A stretch of DNA of 23,161 nt from Sphaeroforma arctica JP610 (Eukaryota > Opisthokonta > Ichthyosporea > Ichthyophonida). The position numbers and the translations under genes are program-made. Location of the stretch: contig NW_014040407.1 in assembly GCF_001186125.1 (NCBI RefSeq), forward strand, positions 27,515 through 50,675. The letters run 5' to 3'. Under the pieces are notes generated by a model. The model did not search any database, was not told the origin of the DNA, and saw nothing but the letters and a program-made list of their open reading frames with translations. Shown in pieces: positions 10,601 to 20,875 of the stretch. Each line of letters begins with the position of its first letter. The stretch's first letter is position 1.

Positions 10601-10699
10601 TCGAGCATCCACCGGCTCCGCTGTATTCGGTGATTGCCGCCGTGGTATTGGCTTCAGCAATTCATCAAGCTCCGTGGGGTCGATAGGAGCAAGAGGTGA

Positions 10700-11113
10700 T
10701 TGAATACCGCCTATATACAACCCTAGGTCCTTCCTCATATCCTGTCCTATGATAATGTCCATGCCCGTAGGTAGGTTCATTAGTTCGAACGAACCCTGGA
10801 TAATGTTGGTACCATACCGTATCGGTATTACTTCCGTCGTCCCCAGACGCGGAGTTCGGACTGCCTTGTCAGCTAAATATATGAACGACCCAGGTGGTGC
10901 TGGAGTAATTGGACGGCCCAGTAAGTTTGCGGATGTCTGAGAGATGCAGCTTCTATTTGCACCCGTGTCTATTAACGCTCTGAACGTGCGTCCGTTCAGT
11001 TGCAGTTGGATGTAGACGCGGTTATCGGATGATAGTAATGGGTCTTTAATCGCCATCACGTCATTAATAGTGTGTACCAACGTTAATACTATCTCCGCAT
11101 CAGACACCCTCAC
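10700..11113 (-). pseudogene. Aspartic protease (retropepsin) of the young element
   Basis: Contains ALIDTGANRSCIS (DTGA at about 10958-10969), preceded by a beta-strand segment YIQLQLNGRTF and followed by the second conserved region DIIIGQDM. This is the layout of single-domain retropepsins that cut Gag-Pol into mature parts. The segment runs on into the RT region without a separate gene start. Confidence 0.92.
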
Positions 11114-11119
11114 CTCTCA

Positions 11120-13007
11120 ACTATCGCCTGTCATTGGATCCCAGCTCTGCTGTATCGTGTTTCTTGCTGGGTGTTCCTCGTCATGGTAGTCTGCGGTGAG
11201 TATGGCGTCTATGTGCATCTCGGTGGCCACGGGAGGTGGATCGATTCCTGCTTCTTGTGTAATCGTGTTCACCTGTGGTTGGGTAGTAGGTGTGTGCACC
11301 GGTGGCTGTCTGGTCGAGTTGCCACCTTGTCCTTGTCCTGGCGGAACTGTTGTTGTAGGGCGGAAAGGACGACCTTGTTCGTTCTGGCGTGCGCGGTGGT
11401 CCGTCTCCCCTTGTTGCGTTGTTCTATGATGGTGGTGCTTGTGTCTGACAACCTACACACGTTGTAGGTACCGCGGCTTGAGGACGCTGCGCCCAGTTCT
11501 GATTCTGTCGTTGCGTTGTCTGTGGGTTCGGACGACTGTTGGTGTAGTCCCGTGTTGTATTACCTGTGTGATGTTGTTGTCGACCGAGGGAACGAGCTGT
11601 CGATCGTTGTTGTGTCTCCTGTATGTCCGGGCTCAACAGCTGTAGCAATTCATGGGTCGCCATCAAATGCCATTTGGGGTGTAGTTGGAGTGTGCGCTCA
11701 TATGTGCGAGCATTGATCGTTTCCTCCAACAGCTGTACCACGCAGTGATTCAGTAGACTTTGCTGGAAGTCAGCGTCCGTCTGACAATGCTCACGCGCTC
11801 GATGGCGATTTTCCATCAACCGGGTCATCTGTGCCATGACTGGTACGTGCGCTAGTTTACTGTGACCTTTAGCTAGCTTGCGGAAAGCCGGATCTACGGT
11901 CGCTTGTGTCTCATGTGAGCATATCTGTGCAATCTGTAACTCAGGTGTCCACGCCTTCAACTGCTCCGTGTTGTCTCTAATATATTCGAGTGTCAACACC
12001 TTATAGAACCATGTTAGACTCCATGTTTCATGAAGGCCTGCGATATGTGCGTTCTTCAACGCTTCGAAGAGGGCTCCCTTAGTGTCCCGCTCCATGACAT
12101 CATTCAAATGGTAGCGATTAGAAGGCCAGTCAAGCCAATTGCGTGGTGCCGGGGCCTTGCGTTTGTCAACTGGTTTAGATTCTAATGTCGCACGCAGTGT
12201 CTCCAACACCCCCCGAAGGGCGTCGACACGAGCTGTATTGTCGGCTTCTATCGCCTGGCACAGTTCATCCGATAACTTAAGTATGCGTGCGTGAAGTACC
12301 TGACGGCTGGCTTCAACTCTTGCCGGTGTCGGTGGGGGTGATGGTAACTGTGATGAGTCCTTCTCTGGCGTACACACCGTTTCCCGTGAGGCTCCCTGCT
12401 CGAAGACCTTCTTCTGCTGTTGCTTAAGAAAGTTGGTGCTCAACCGGTCGTGGACGTTCTTCAAAGCTGCTGCCCCGTGTGGGTTCTGCTTAGCAAGTAG
12501 TTGTTCGTGTGCGAATTCCTGGATAGATGGTGTATCACTCAGTGTTGCTGGAACATCCGACTCTGGAGACTCGTAACCCAGACCATGATGTTGTCCGAGA
12601 CTTCGGATACGAAATTCTGGGTTGTCAGCACTATTGGACGAATGATGACGCTGAGACGATTCGGTCTCCCCTTGGGTCCGATTGAACTGCTCGGGTATAA
12701 TACGCTGCAAACGTTCTTCATACTTGTCGAACAGTGATTGCTGTTTGGCCATGAGTTCAGCCAGCTGTTGTGGTGAAACCTGATCACGCCCTTCTCCTCG
12801 TCTATAATGACGATGTCGTTGGCGTTTACACTTCACTGGTGGTAGGCGTGGGTTGTTGTCACTATTCACGCTATCCTCCCCTGCTGGATGATCGTCGGCA
12901 GATGACACGCTGAAACGCTCTGAAGACGAATTTCGAGATAACCCGGCACTCGCTACATATTCACTAGACTCCACTTCTTCCCCATGAATGTGATCAATAA
13001 ATGTCAA
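11120..13007 (-). CDS. Gag-like protein of the young element
   Basis: The main open segment is about 527 residues (11424-13007). The N-terminal third is Ser/Gln/Arg-rich and low in order (basic KRQRHRHYRR stretch). The middle has a helical, capsid-like region of about 250 residues (NWLDWPSNRYHLNDV, TWSLTWFYKVLTLEYI, ELLQLLSP). The tail is Gln/Arg/Asn-rich and reaches TCVGC, a possible half zinc knuckle. About 300 bp more of Gln/Thr/Pro-rich coding-like sequence follows before the protease, in a different register. The precise start is uncertain because no ATG lies near the beginning of the open segment. No full CCHC knuckle was seen, unlike the gag of the older element next to it. Confidence 0.75.
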
Positions 13008-13319
13008 TTGTCTACGTTGTCTTGTATGGCCCTTCGGATTGTGCGCTGCTCTGTATTATGTATTTGTAAGCTAGTGTCTGAATCACTACTATTATTCTCC
13101 CACAATTTTGGCATTGAATCACTTGTATCACTACTAACGTAACCACTATCCGTCTGGTTCCATTCCCTATTCTGAGTTACTCGTCTCCCTCTTCCTGATT
13201 CTTTGTTGTTTCCTCCATATTATTCTCTGCTCTTGATATGAAAAATTATTTCTGAGCTGTGATTTAGTTTGTTTGTTAGATAGATGAATAAAAGAACAAC
13301 TTCATTAGTTTGTTAAAAA
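13008..13319 (-). other. Leader region of the young element
   Basis: Untranslated stretch between the 5' LTR and gag. Directly after the LTR (element sense) it reads TTTTTAACAAACTAATGAAG, with no TGG that would match a tRNA 3' end. It contains the 17-nt segment complementary to the LTR, annotated separately. Confidence 0.8.
13284..13300 (-). promoter_or_regulatory. Candidate self-priming site complementary to own LTR
   Basis: In element sense GTTGTTCTTTTATTCAT, located 19 nt after the end of the 5' LTR. It is the perfect reverse complement of ATGAATAAAAGAACAAC inside the LTR at 13377-13393, leaving a 76-nt loop. Tf1/sushi-type elements prime reverse transcription from their own RNA 5' end through such pairing. 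The 19-nt offset from the LTR edge is larger than in Tf1, so this is a candidate only. Confidence 0.5.
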
Positions 13320-13572
13320 TGTAGTTAAACGTGGAATAACAATATCTCAACGTTCTCCCTTTGTTCAGAGGGAGACGTTGTTCTTTTATTCATTAAACCT
13401 TAAATTCAGAATCTAATTATTTCTGAGACATGTGCCGATCTAAAACCCTGATCGGTACAAACTAAGTTTACAGATTCTGATATTATAAACTAAAATAACC
13501 CAAACTAAAATAACACTAACAACCCTGTCTGGTTGAACACTAATAACCCCGTCTGGGTGTATTCCGACCACA
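13320..13572 (-). repeat. LTR (5' LTR in element sense), 253 bp
   Basis: Partner of 7266-7518 with three substitutions. TG..CA ends. In element sense: 24-bp tandem duplication in U3 (13512-13559), TTTATAAT near 13482-13489 as possible TATA box, AATAAA near 13385-13391, and a hairpin at about 13349-13380. Confidence 0.97.
13377..13393 (-). promoter_or_regulatory. LTR arm of the 17-nt inverted repeat
   Basis: Sense ATGAATAAAAGAACAAC, the exact complement of 13284-13300. It overlaps a polyadenylation-like AATAAA. If the RNA 5' end lies here it could fold back to act as primer. The same sequence is present in the other LTR, where no adjacent complement exists. Confidence 0.55.
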
Positions 13573-13576
13573 GACC
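13573..13576. repeat. Target site duplication (right copy), GACC
   Basis: Direct repeat of 7262-7265, immediately outside the right LTR. Confidence 0.85.
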
Positions 13577-14405
13577 GCCAGTGACCCGTCTTATTGCAAA
13601 TACTACAAGAAGGGCAATTAGGACTGCAGTGACGCAACTGACACTGACTGCACTCTGCTGGCGCTGGTGACGGTGTCTTTTCCGAAAGTGGTCGATATGC
13701 TCGATTCGGTTTGTAAGAACTCCTGATATTCTCTCTGGGTAGAGTAGTACAGCAACCTTTATAACCATTCTAATATCGAGCCGCACCTGTCACCGGTGCA
13801 CCAGATTTCCCTCCGCGAGTGTCAGAGTTTCCTCCTGATACAGATTTTCCTCCTGTATAATAGAAGTTCCCTCCATATCGCGAGTCTTCTCCCATTGGTG
13901 CATACGGGTGTTTAAGCCCGGGATTCGCCGTCAACATGGTGGTTGAAACTACAGCGGCTGACGGCAAATCATTTTTGTCTAGGTCATCTAGTAATAATTC
14001 ACCGTTCAAACCACCATAAAAAGTCGTGATAAAAGTTCTCATGCAATCATAAACTTCCTGCAAGCGTGACGCCAACACAATAGCATCATGATTATACACA
14101 TATAACGATGGATTACGAATACCGTATTGAGAAACCGTTCCACTTCCAACGCCGTAGTTGAGGTAATCCGCGCTGTATATCCAACACAATCCTGTCACTG
14201 ATGTAAACTGCTTCAGATACACCTGTGATGCATACCCGGATACCGTATACTGATCCTCATCTTTCTGCGAAGCCCGTATACGATACGCCGGCGAGTTGAA
14301 GAAATTGTGCCACTTGTCGAACCAAGCCAGTACAAACAACTTCTTTCCTTCGAACTTCCATGGCGGCGGAAACTGTTCCATCTTGACCAATCGCTTTGCC
14401 AACAT
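13573..14405 (-). mobile_element. Old Ty3-type element, upstream half: gag with zinc knuckle
   Basis: Minus-strand open segment of about 211 residues from an ATG at 14405 (WKFEGKKLFVLAWFDKWHNFF near the start, capsid-like helical composition, then a Gly/Ser/Tyr-rich tail), followed near 13581-13607 by CSICNKTGHW, a CCHC zinc-knuckle pattern typical of retroelement nucleocapsid. The young element entered at this knuckle, so the gag is cut off here and pol continues beyond 7265. No 5' LTR of this element was recognised to the right of 14405. It is better preserved than the pol half but is still part of a broken fossil. Confidence 0.75.
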
Positions 14406-14435
14406 CTTTAACCAATCGCTTTGTCAATATCTCAA
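14386..14435. repeat. 25-bp tandem duplication at the old gag start
   Basis: ACCAATCGCTTTGCCAACAT and the next five bases (14386-14410) are repeated with a few changes at 14411-14435. It spans the first codons of the old element's gag and its leader. Confidence 0.8.
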
Positions 14436-17076
14436 ATATTGAATCCCTAGTGAAATCAACTAAATAAAATTTACTTCTATCCTATTCTACCGTAAGGTTA
14501 TCTTTGTTATACTGTAGTACGAGGCTATAGTAACTAGGTTTGTACTAACCATTTTAGTAGTTACCAATATAAGGACTGTCTCAGATTCCCTAACGTAAGG
14601 CTAGTGATTACAAGAGACAGATCTCTAAGACTACCTTCCCATCCTTATTCCTAATGTTAAAGACCTCACTCGGCAATATGACCATGTAGCGTGTGTCAAT
14701 CATCCCGACTTTCAGGTCCGGGGTCCGGGTCAATCAGTGGAGCGATAGGACATGAGCCTAGTCCAGTACTACAATATTTACGGAGTTGCGGACTGTTTTC
14801 ACTTTTTTTGAGGACTCCTTTTTTCAAAAAGACAGCGTCTGATATTTATGACAGTATGGCCAACATTTATTTTCACCGCCACGTTATGAAAATATGCCAC
14901 TTTGCCCTACCAGTAGGGCCTACTAAACTGTTTTTGCAATCGCTATGCCCAACCCTAATGGCTAAGTTTTACATTCGCTATGTGTTAGACCATCTTGAAT
15001 GATATAAAAAGATACTTATTCCGCTCTCTACTGATGTCTTATATATATGTATTCTGTATGTATATTTTCAGTACATATTTTCACACGTTTTCTACGCTGT
15101 TCAGTGAGGGACACTTTCATTTGTGACACCTTGACAGTTCTGTAATTTTTATTTACAATAATATGTACCGACCTGTGGTTGTATTTGAAATTACAGATTG
15201 AATATTGATTTGCACCTTTTAAACACTATGCCCAACATTGTCGTTCACCTCTACTATACCCAACCATGTCCCTCGCATCCACTATACCTAACATTTCTTT
15301 CACAACCCAACATGTGACAATTTATTCCATAACGAATACGACAACATATATCACATACGCCGTTGCTCAACGAGTGTAAGTAGGGGTCGCATGATATGTA
15401 AGGCAACCGTTTTTAAAGGTTTTCAAAATACAAGAGATTCTGAGTTAATTGTAGTTGAGTAAATCATGCAATCAGTAGAGAGATCCAGCCTTTGATCGGC
15501 CTATAATATCAAGATTAAATGAAACAAATTTTTATTTTCATCTGTATTTAAATATTTAATTACAATTATATTTCCAATACATAGTGACCTAAATTCACTT
15601 TGATGGCTCATATAGACTGGGTACTTCGTATAACTCACACACTTGGTGCTATTCAGACAATCGTAGTCAATGATTTTTGTATACTGATTTGCGTCCTCCC
15701 GCCAATCTCCAAAATCCAATATTACAGTTTTTTTTGGTTTGTTTTGCTTCTATTAAGAACAAAACGGGTTGGAAGATTCAGTGTTATCACTCTCAGATCT
15801 CGCTGACAAATATTATTTGGTTATCAAGCGTGAACAGGAGTGGCTTCTCAGATATTAATTGAGAGAAAGTAAGCCAAAAAAAAAAAGGTGATGAGATTTT
15901 TATTTGCTGAGGATGATGACACGATCATGAGGTAAAACAAATCATCGGTTGGATACCACAATGAATATCTGGATCTGAATTGATGATATATTAAAATATC
16001 AAGCAAGCCGAGAACAAGAAATTTGGAAACAAGCTGAAACTGATAAAGGTAAAGAGACTGCAGACAAAGTAGACAAAAATATGATGGCGACACGTCGATG
16101 ACTGCAACGAAAGGGCTAATGGGAAGTGGAAATGTAATACCCGCGTCTACGTACAGAACTAACATATCATGTACAACTTAGTGCACTAGCATAAACATAG
16201 TAAGTTAAGAATTAACACAATAGTGATAGAACTTTATTAAATACATACATACATACAAATATATAAACAATTTCTATTATGACCAAGAGGTGTTTATATG
16301 TAAAATACATCTCTGACCTTTTGCTTAACTCGTCATGTATGGCTAGTGAAATTGCCTGGGCCAAATCAGTATATACGACATATTTAGGAAGTCTAATAAT
16401 ACTGCCAGCCGGGCGAACGATGTCGTGTCGTAAATTCCTCCGAACATAAAAAACAGTCTATTCTGTAGAAAATATCTACGAAAAAGCGATATATCAATCT
16501 TGCCTAACTTGTTTATGTTATGTTCACATATGGGCAACGTCAGTCGCCTGGGCGTACACCCCCTGAACAAACATATAATTTTCATATGATTATATGTAAA
16601 TATAGCACTCAAATAACGGTTCATTCCTCACTTTAATTTAATGACTACAACTTCAATTTACTTTTAACTTCATTACATATCTAACTGATTAGTATCTTAC
16701 ATAGTATCTAGTGAGTCGTGTGCATGCTTTACAGATAAATTATTCTGAGATAGACGATTATTACATATGAGACTATAGAACATCACAACATTTAGTGCCA
16801 GATAAATGATCAGTGTAGTAAATAAGATGGATACCTGGAACAACCAACATAGTACTAGGGTGGTTGGTTCAGTCATGCACCTGATTTACTAAAAAACTGG
16901 AAAGTGTTGCGAGTACTTCCATTTCAGTTCGCACGATCCGCCCCTGGGTGCATTTCTATGAACAGCCTTCACGCTGGCTCTTGGGTTGATTTCCCTGAAC
17001 CTCCCGCGCTGGGCAATAGTGCTGGCCTAGTGTTAGCAGTTATCTGGCCCCCATCACAAAATCAACCAACGACAAT
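14436..17076. other. Stretch without recognised genes
   Basis: Mostly AT-rich sequence with short open frames on both strands (for example 14691-15002 +, 15848-16165 -, 16343-16624 -, 16904-17095 +) that show no motif I recognise. The 5' LTR of the old Ty3-type element is expected near the left edge but cannot be proven without its partner. The only clear internal structure is the 28-bp minisatellite at 15225-15308. A short (ATAC)n/ATACATAC run lies near 16240-16258. Confidence 0.5.
15225..15308. repeat. 28-bp minisatellite, three diverged units
   Basis: Three consecutive 28-bp units start at 15225, 15253 and 15281 with ACTATGCCCAACATTG, ACTATACCCAACCATG and ACTATACCTAACATTT respectively. 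Each is followed by a C/T-rich remainder. The period is exact and the units differ at several positions. Confidence 0.75.
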
Positions 17077-17355
17077 TGTGGACAAAGTACTATAGGCAGA
17101 TAGTTAAAACCGCCGTACCAGAGGACCGAACCTTAAAGAGGATTTGAGGACCTGATCAGAGAACCGGACTAGATAGTGGAATAGAGAATTAAATAAGACA
17201 TAAGTGATGACTCATCCGAAACCATAGATTTGGGAAATTTCACATAAGAACGTGATTAATAAATGCAGCAGACGCGCCATTCCCGATGGCACCTGACTGA
17301 GTTCACTTATTCAGACTTAACACTCTTTACCAGGCGTTGCTCGATTTTGACCACA
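17077..17355 (+). repeat. Solo LTR (family with GGACC-rich U3), plus orientation, eroded
   Basis: A 279-bp copy starting TGTGGACAAAG and ending TTTTGACCACA. It is homologous to the 387-bp copy at 20876-21262 in opposite orientation. It is shorter chiefly in the GGACC-repeat part. Flanks CAAT (17073-17076) and CAAG (17356-17359) look like a 4-bp target duplication with one change. No element body attaches to either side in the expected way, so I read it as an old solo LTR. A bZIP-type TGACTCA lies at 17208-17214. Confidence 0.8.
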
Positions 17356-17524
17356 CAAGGGGGTTTTCTTAGGGTTTTGAAAACGATGTAATATATATGT
17401 GTGGGTTTGTTACCCCCTTTTGGATTCAGTACCTTACCTTCGCCACTACTGTCTAAAACCTTTGTGTCATTCATTTTCGGACTTAAGAACGTGATCAGCA
17501 TTTAAATTATTCAAAAGTATAGTA

Positions 17525-17900
17525 ATGGATGCACCGATCACACAACACCTAGTAGACGGTTGATCCAATGGTAGCAACCGACCCTTCAGATCGAGGCATC
17601 GAGCGGTTGGGGGGCGTACTAGATCAAATTACAGAAAAGTATCCACGCTACATATAATTCTTTTGTAAGGTTTACAACAAAACTCAACGGAACTACCCTA
17701 CCGTTGAACAAAAATTACTTGCTATTGCAACCGCGCTAAGACGGTTTAAAGGCCCACTTTACTGTCGTCTGGGATTAAAAGTCGATAACTTATCTTAGGA
17801 TATGAACCCTGATCCACAGTTGGCGAGCCGCTGGCATGACATAATTGAAGATTGCCTTTAACATTATACAAGTACCAGGAGTACACAACCATCTTCCAGA
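17525..17900 (+). pseudogene. Ty3/gypsy-type RT/RNase H scrap, plus strand
   Basis: The plus strand shows APITQHLVDG, then ATDPSDRGIE, then VYNKTQRNYPTVEQKLLAI and ALRRFKGPLY, the RT connection and start of RNase H of Ty3-type pol (compare RNYPT-E-ELLAIV in gypsy). Weak similarity continues to about 17900 (RWHDIIED, then a GVHNHLPDMLS-like string recalling the closing G-x-N-x-x-AD-LS motif). It belongs to a third Ty3-type element distinct from the two minus-strand ones. Heavily decayed, with many interruptions. Confidence 0.75.
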
Positions 17901-18799
17901 CATGCTCTCCATCGACTTGTCCCTGACTATGAGAAAACGGTCAAATTTATTAGCTACTGATTAGATGCCTACTAAGAAATGGCTTCGCTTATCGACTACG
18001 CCATCCTTATCGACTACGCCATTTATCATTTTAACATTGAAGACCAACTTACTAAAAGAATGTAAATGCGTCACCAGGTAGGCCTTCAGGTTTCAGTAGA
18101 TCATACGCAGCCACCTTGCCAAGACTCTCTAGCTCGCGATTAGTTGACTCTCGCCATAGATCTGCATTTGAATCCCGGAGTGCTTGTCGTATGGTCTTAA
18201 TGGTTGGAGGGTGTGACTGTATACCACTGCACTGAGCGTATATCTGATGTATTGTATGGTCACATAGTGCTTGCCGTGACTCAGTTTGAGTATCGTTTGT
18301 TGCCGGTTGTCACAGAGTCGTACAAAAAAAAAACGATGGTCGGGGTGTGATTAAGGAACGTCACAGCTTCAGTCCATAGCTTAGGCTTTATTGTTCTCAG
18401 ATATTAGAGTTGCTTAAACTGTTCTAAGCTGTGAGTGAATAATTGTGATTTATTTGGCTCAAGTCCCTACTTTTATATGCATTGGAACTCTTGACCCTTA
18501 AGCCGCTAAAAAAACTTTGTATGGTGAGAAGGGTTCTTACTTAATTTATGATCCAAAGGCAGAGTCGTCACTTCTTCAACTGAACGTGCCTTCTATCGCA
18601 ATCTTTGGCCATATACGTCTAAGTTGTACTCCTCCGATATTGGGATGTCCGGTGCACATTATAGATTTCCACTTTGATGATTCCGTACTCCCGGCAATCC
18701 GGTTCCGAGGTCAATTTTCATCTGTATTAGATATGCGGCCTTCTCCGAGCTTCAGAGTCTCTCCTTGGTTGATTCCAGCATAAAACTTGTTGAGCCTCC
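17901..18799. other. Stretch without recognised genes
   Basis: May contain further decayed pol sequence of the plus-strand Ty3 scrap and the left edge of the copia remnant, but I cannot assign any part. An 18-bp tandem duplication, CTTATCGACTACGCCATC then CTTATCGACTACGCCATT, lies at 17988-18023. An open segment at 18517-18783 (+) has no motif I recognise. Confidence 0.45.
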
Positions 18800-20875
18800 G
18801 CTGTTCAACCGTGGTTATGCTTAATAAACAATCCTTGTTTACTGTGATCAATAAGGCTAAGCTGGTAGTTCTGCGTGGCAACGCCAGGAGGGGATTGGCG
18901 AGTGAGAGTATCATTCTCTTTACGCGCTAGCTTCAGGCCCGACTACAGTGAGCATTATTACGGTGGTAACATTTGTCGTAAGACAGTATTAGGAGGAGGC
19001 CCTGTGACCGGGTGGTGAGCACTGCCAGTCAGAGCTAGAGTAGTAGAAGACGAATGCACGGAACAAGATTTTAGCAGTATCAGGAGCGTTGCGGAGTTGT
19101 GTGAGAGCTTGGAAAGTAGTGTATTAGCTGTTCCAATTCCGAGTGACAGTACAATGTGAACCAGTGTGGTCCAAGCCGGGTAAACAAAGTCAAATCCATT
19201 ATCTTGCATGTTGTTCTGAGTACTGATAGACTCAGAAAACCCAGGGCATACGCACATAGCTTAGGCCAAGGTTAGCGAGAAGACCTCAATGAAGTATAGT
19301 AACCTTGGTACTGTCTGCTAAAAGGAGTGGGAGTCGACCGTGTTCAATCTTTGTGAGGAACTGTGTCAGAAGAGGTGCGGAGAAAGTCTAGCGAAGGGAT
19401 CGACTGAGCAAATGCAGAGTGCTTCTGTCGACAAAGCGCAGCAGCTTTGGGAATGTCAGAGGTTGATGCCAGGCTTCAAGGTGAACATAAAGCGTAGCGA
19501 GAGTGACATGGGTAAGATCGGCGGTCTTCAAGGGCCAGAGGATACAAGAAGACAAATAAAAGCATCCTGGATAAAAGACATAGGGAGTACAAAATCCTGA
19601 TCAATAGCGTCATCATGGAGTTGCCAGCAGTGCTGGGCCGATACACGCACGACTTCATCATTATCAAGGCGGAAGGTGTGGAAGGAGGCGTGTAGATTGA
19701 TCGGAGTAGACACCTTTTTAGAAGAGTTGAGCAATAAGCCGACGAAAGGTCCAGGGCATTTGTATTAGGACTTTAGATTTCATAGTGAGTCGTAGTTTAC
19801 GAGTAAGAGAGTTGGATAGGAAAGCACGAGCACGGGTGTAAAACTAGTCATTGCGGATATTAGTGAGAAATGTATCGATTTCAGGCACCGCATAAAGTAT
19901 GCGAGCGAATGTTGCCAGGAGTGCGGCCATGGGAGGCAGATCGGCCTCGGGGAGTGTGGACTGGGGCAGCGTTCAAGATGTCGTCGGGAATCCGAAAGTG
20001 GAGGATGTCATTCAAGTTATACTTACTGAATGTTGTGGCAGCAGCCATGTAGAGATCATCACGGCAGTTGTCAAAAGTGTCACCTGAGATAGAGAGCTGT
20101 TCCCATTTGTAACGATGGTAAGACTTGTCGAGAGCGGTCAGTTGGTTTCTGTCATGGGCTGCGTGTTCCTTTGTAATTGCAGCTTTTAAATTAGGTCATT
20201 TCTTCTGTGCTTGAGCTTGTGTGATGCTCTTGGGGAGCTTAGGGTCAAAGAGATTGACAGTGTCCAGAAGTGATGACGTAGAGTCATGGTATTGGGTTAT
20301 GGATCGGATAGAAGAGTGCAGGTTATCAGCATCTGAACTATAAATCAGAAATAAGACACGTGGAAGTAAATATCGGAACTAACGTACGAATACTAGGATC
20401 AGGAGAATTCTGTGGCCCGCGAGGAAAAACTGGTTGTACCTAGGGTTGACGTAGCCGCCAGCGGAATGCCAAAAGAGTCTCTTCAAGTGGGGTAAGTTGA
20501 GATGATGGGTGAAGAGGAATTGATGTTGGTGCGGGATAAAGGATCGCACGGGGTGGAGTGGGTCGATTTCGACGAGCTGTACTTGTGGGGGAAGAATAAG
20601 GTGTGGTTCACGGAGTATATCCTCAAAGTGTAAAAGAGTTGGACGGCAATCGGAGGTAGATGAAGTTGGCGGGGATAGGATACGAAGATGTGTGCGGTCA
20701 GCGAGCAAGGGAGTATTTCGGCGTTCAGCTAGTGAGATGCGACGTGTGTCGGAAAAGAGCGGGATGTTGTGGGGTTCAACATAGGCAGGTTGTGGCCGAG
20801 GAAGAGGTACGGCGGGAGGCATGGGGGAAATATTGCGCGGTGTCGTTGCCGAGGAGTTCATGTCGATGTGATCGT
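18800..20875 (-). mobile_element. Ty1/copia-type remnant, downstream part (linker and RT/RNase H region)
   Basis: Continues leftwards the copia element whose integrase lies at 21800-22560. Next to the solo LTR is a Pro/His/Ser-rich open segment of about 160 residues (20379-20861, minus), as expected for the linker between copia integrase and RT. Further left (about 20100-20250) the minus strand shows KAAITKEHAAHDRN, reminiscent of the start of copia RT. The rest to about 18800 is too eroded to assign motif by motif. Many interruptions. The left limit is uncertain. Confidence 0.5.

Larger units (their letters stand above)
7266..13572 (-). mobile_element. Young Ty3/gypsy chromovirus-type LTR retrotransposon, nearly whole in structure
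   Basis: A 6307-bp minus-strand element with both LTRs (7266-7518 and 13320-13572), a polypurine tract, gag, protease, RT, the start of RNase H, a DIRS-like/Dam-like block, integrase with HHCC finger and DDE core, and a C-terminal chromodomain. The two LTRs differ at 3 of 253 positions (about 98.8% identical), so the insertion is recent. Structurally it looks complete, but pol is not open throughout; I estimate about half a dozen interruptions. It is inserted in the same orientation inside an older Ty3-type element. The order integrase after RT and the chromodomain place it with Ty3/gypsy chromoviruses (Metaviridae). Confidence 0.95.

Noticed and set aside
15848-16165. Minus-strand open frame of 105 residues, hydrophobic
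   Set aside because: AT-rich, no recognisable motif, no splice or neighbour support. Its hydrophobic look comes from T-rich sequence.
17560-17640. tRNA-like string (TGGTAGCAACC...TTCAGATCGAGGC)
   Set aside because: No cloverleaf could be formed and the same bases encode the ATDPSDRGIE stretch of a Ty3 RNase H scrap.
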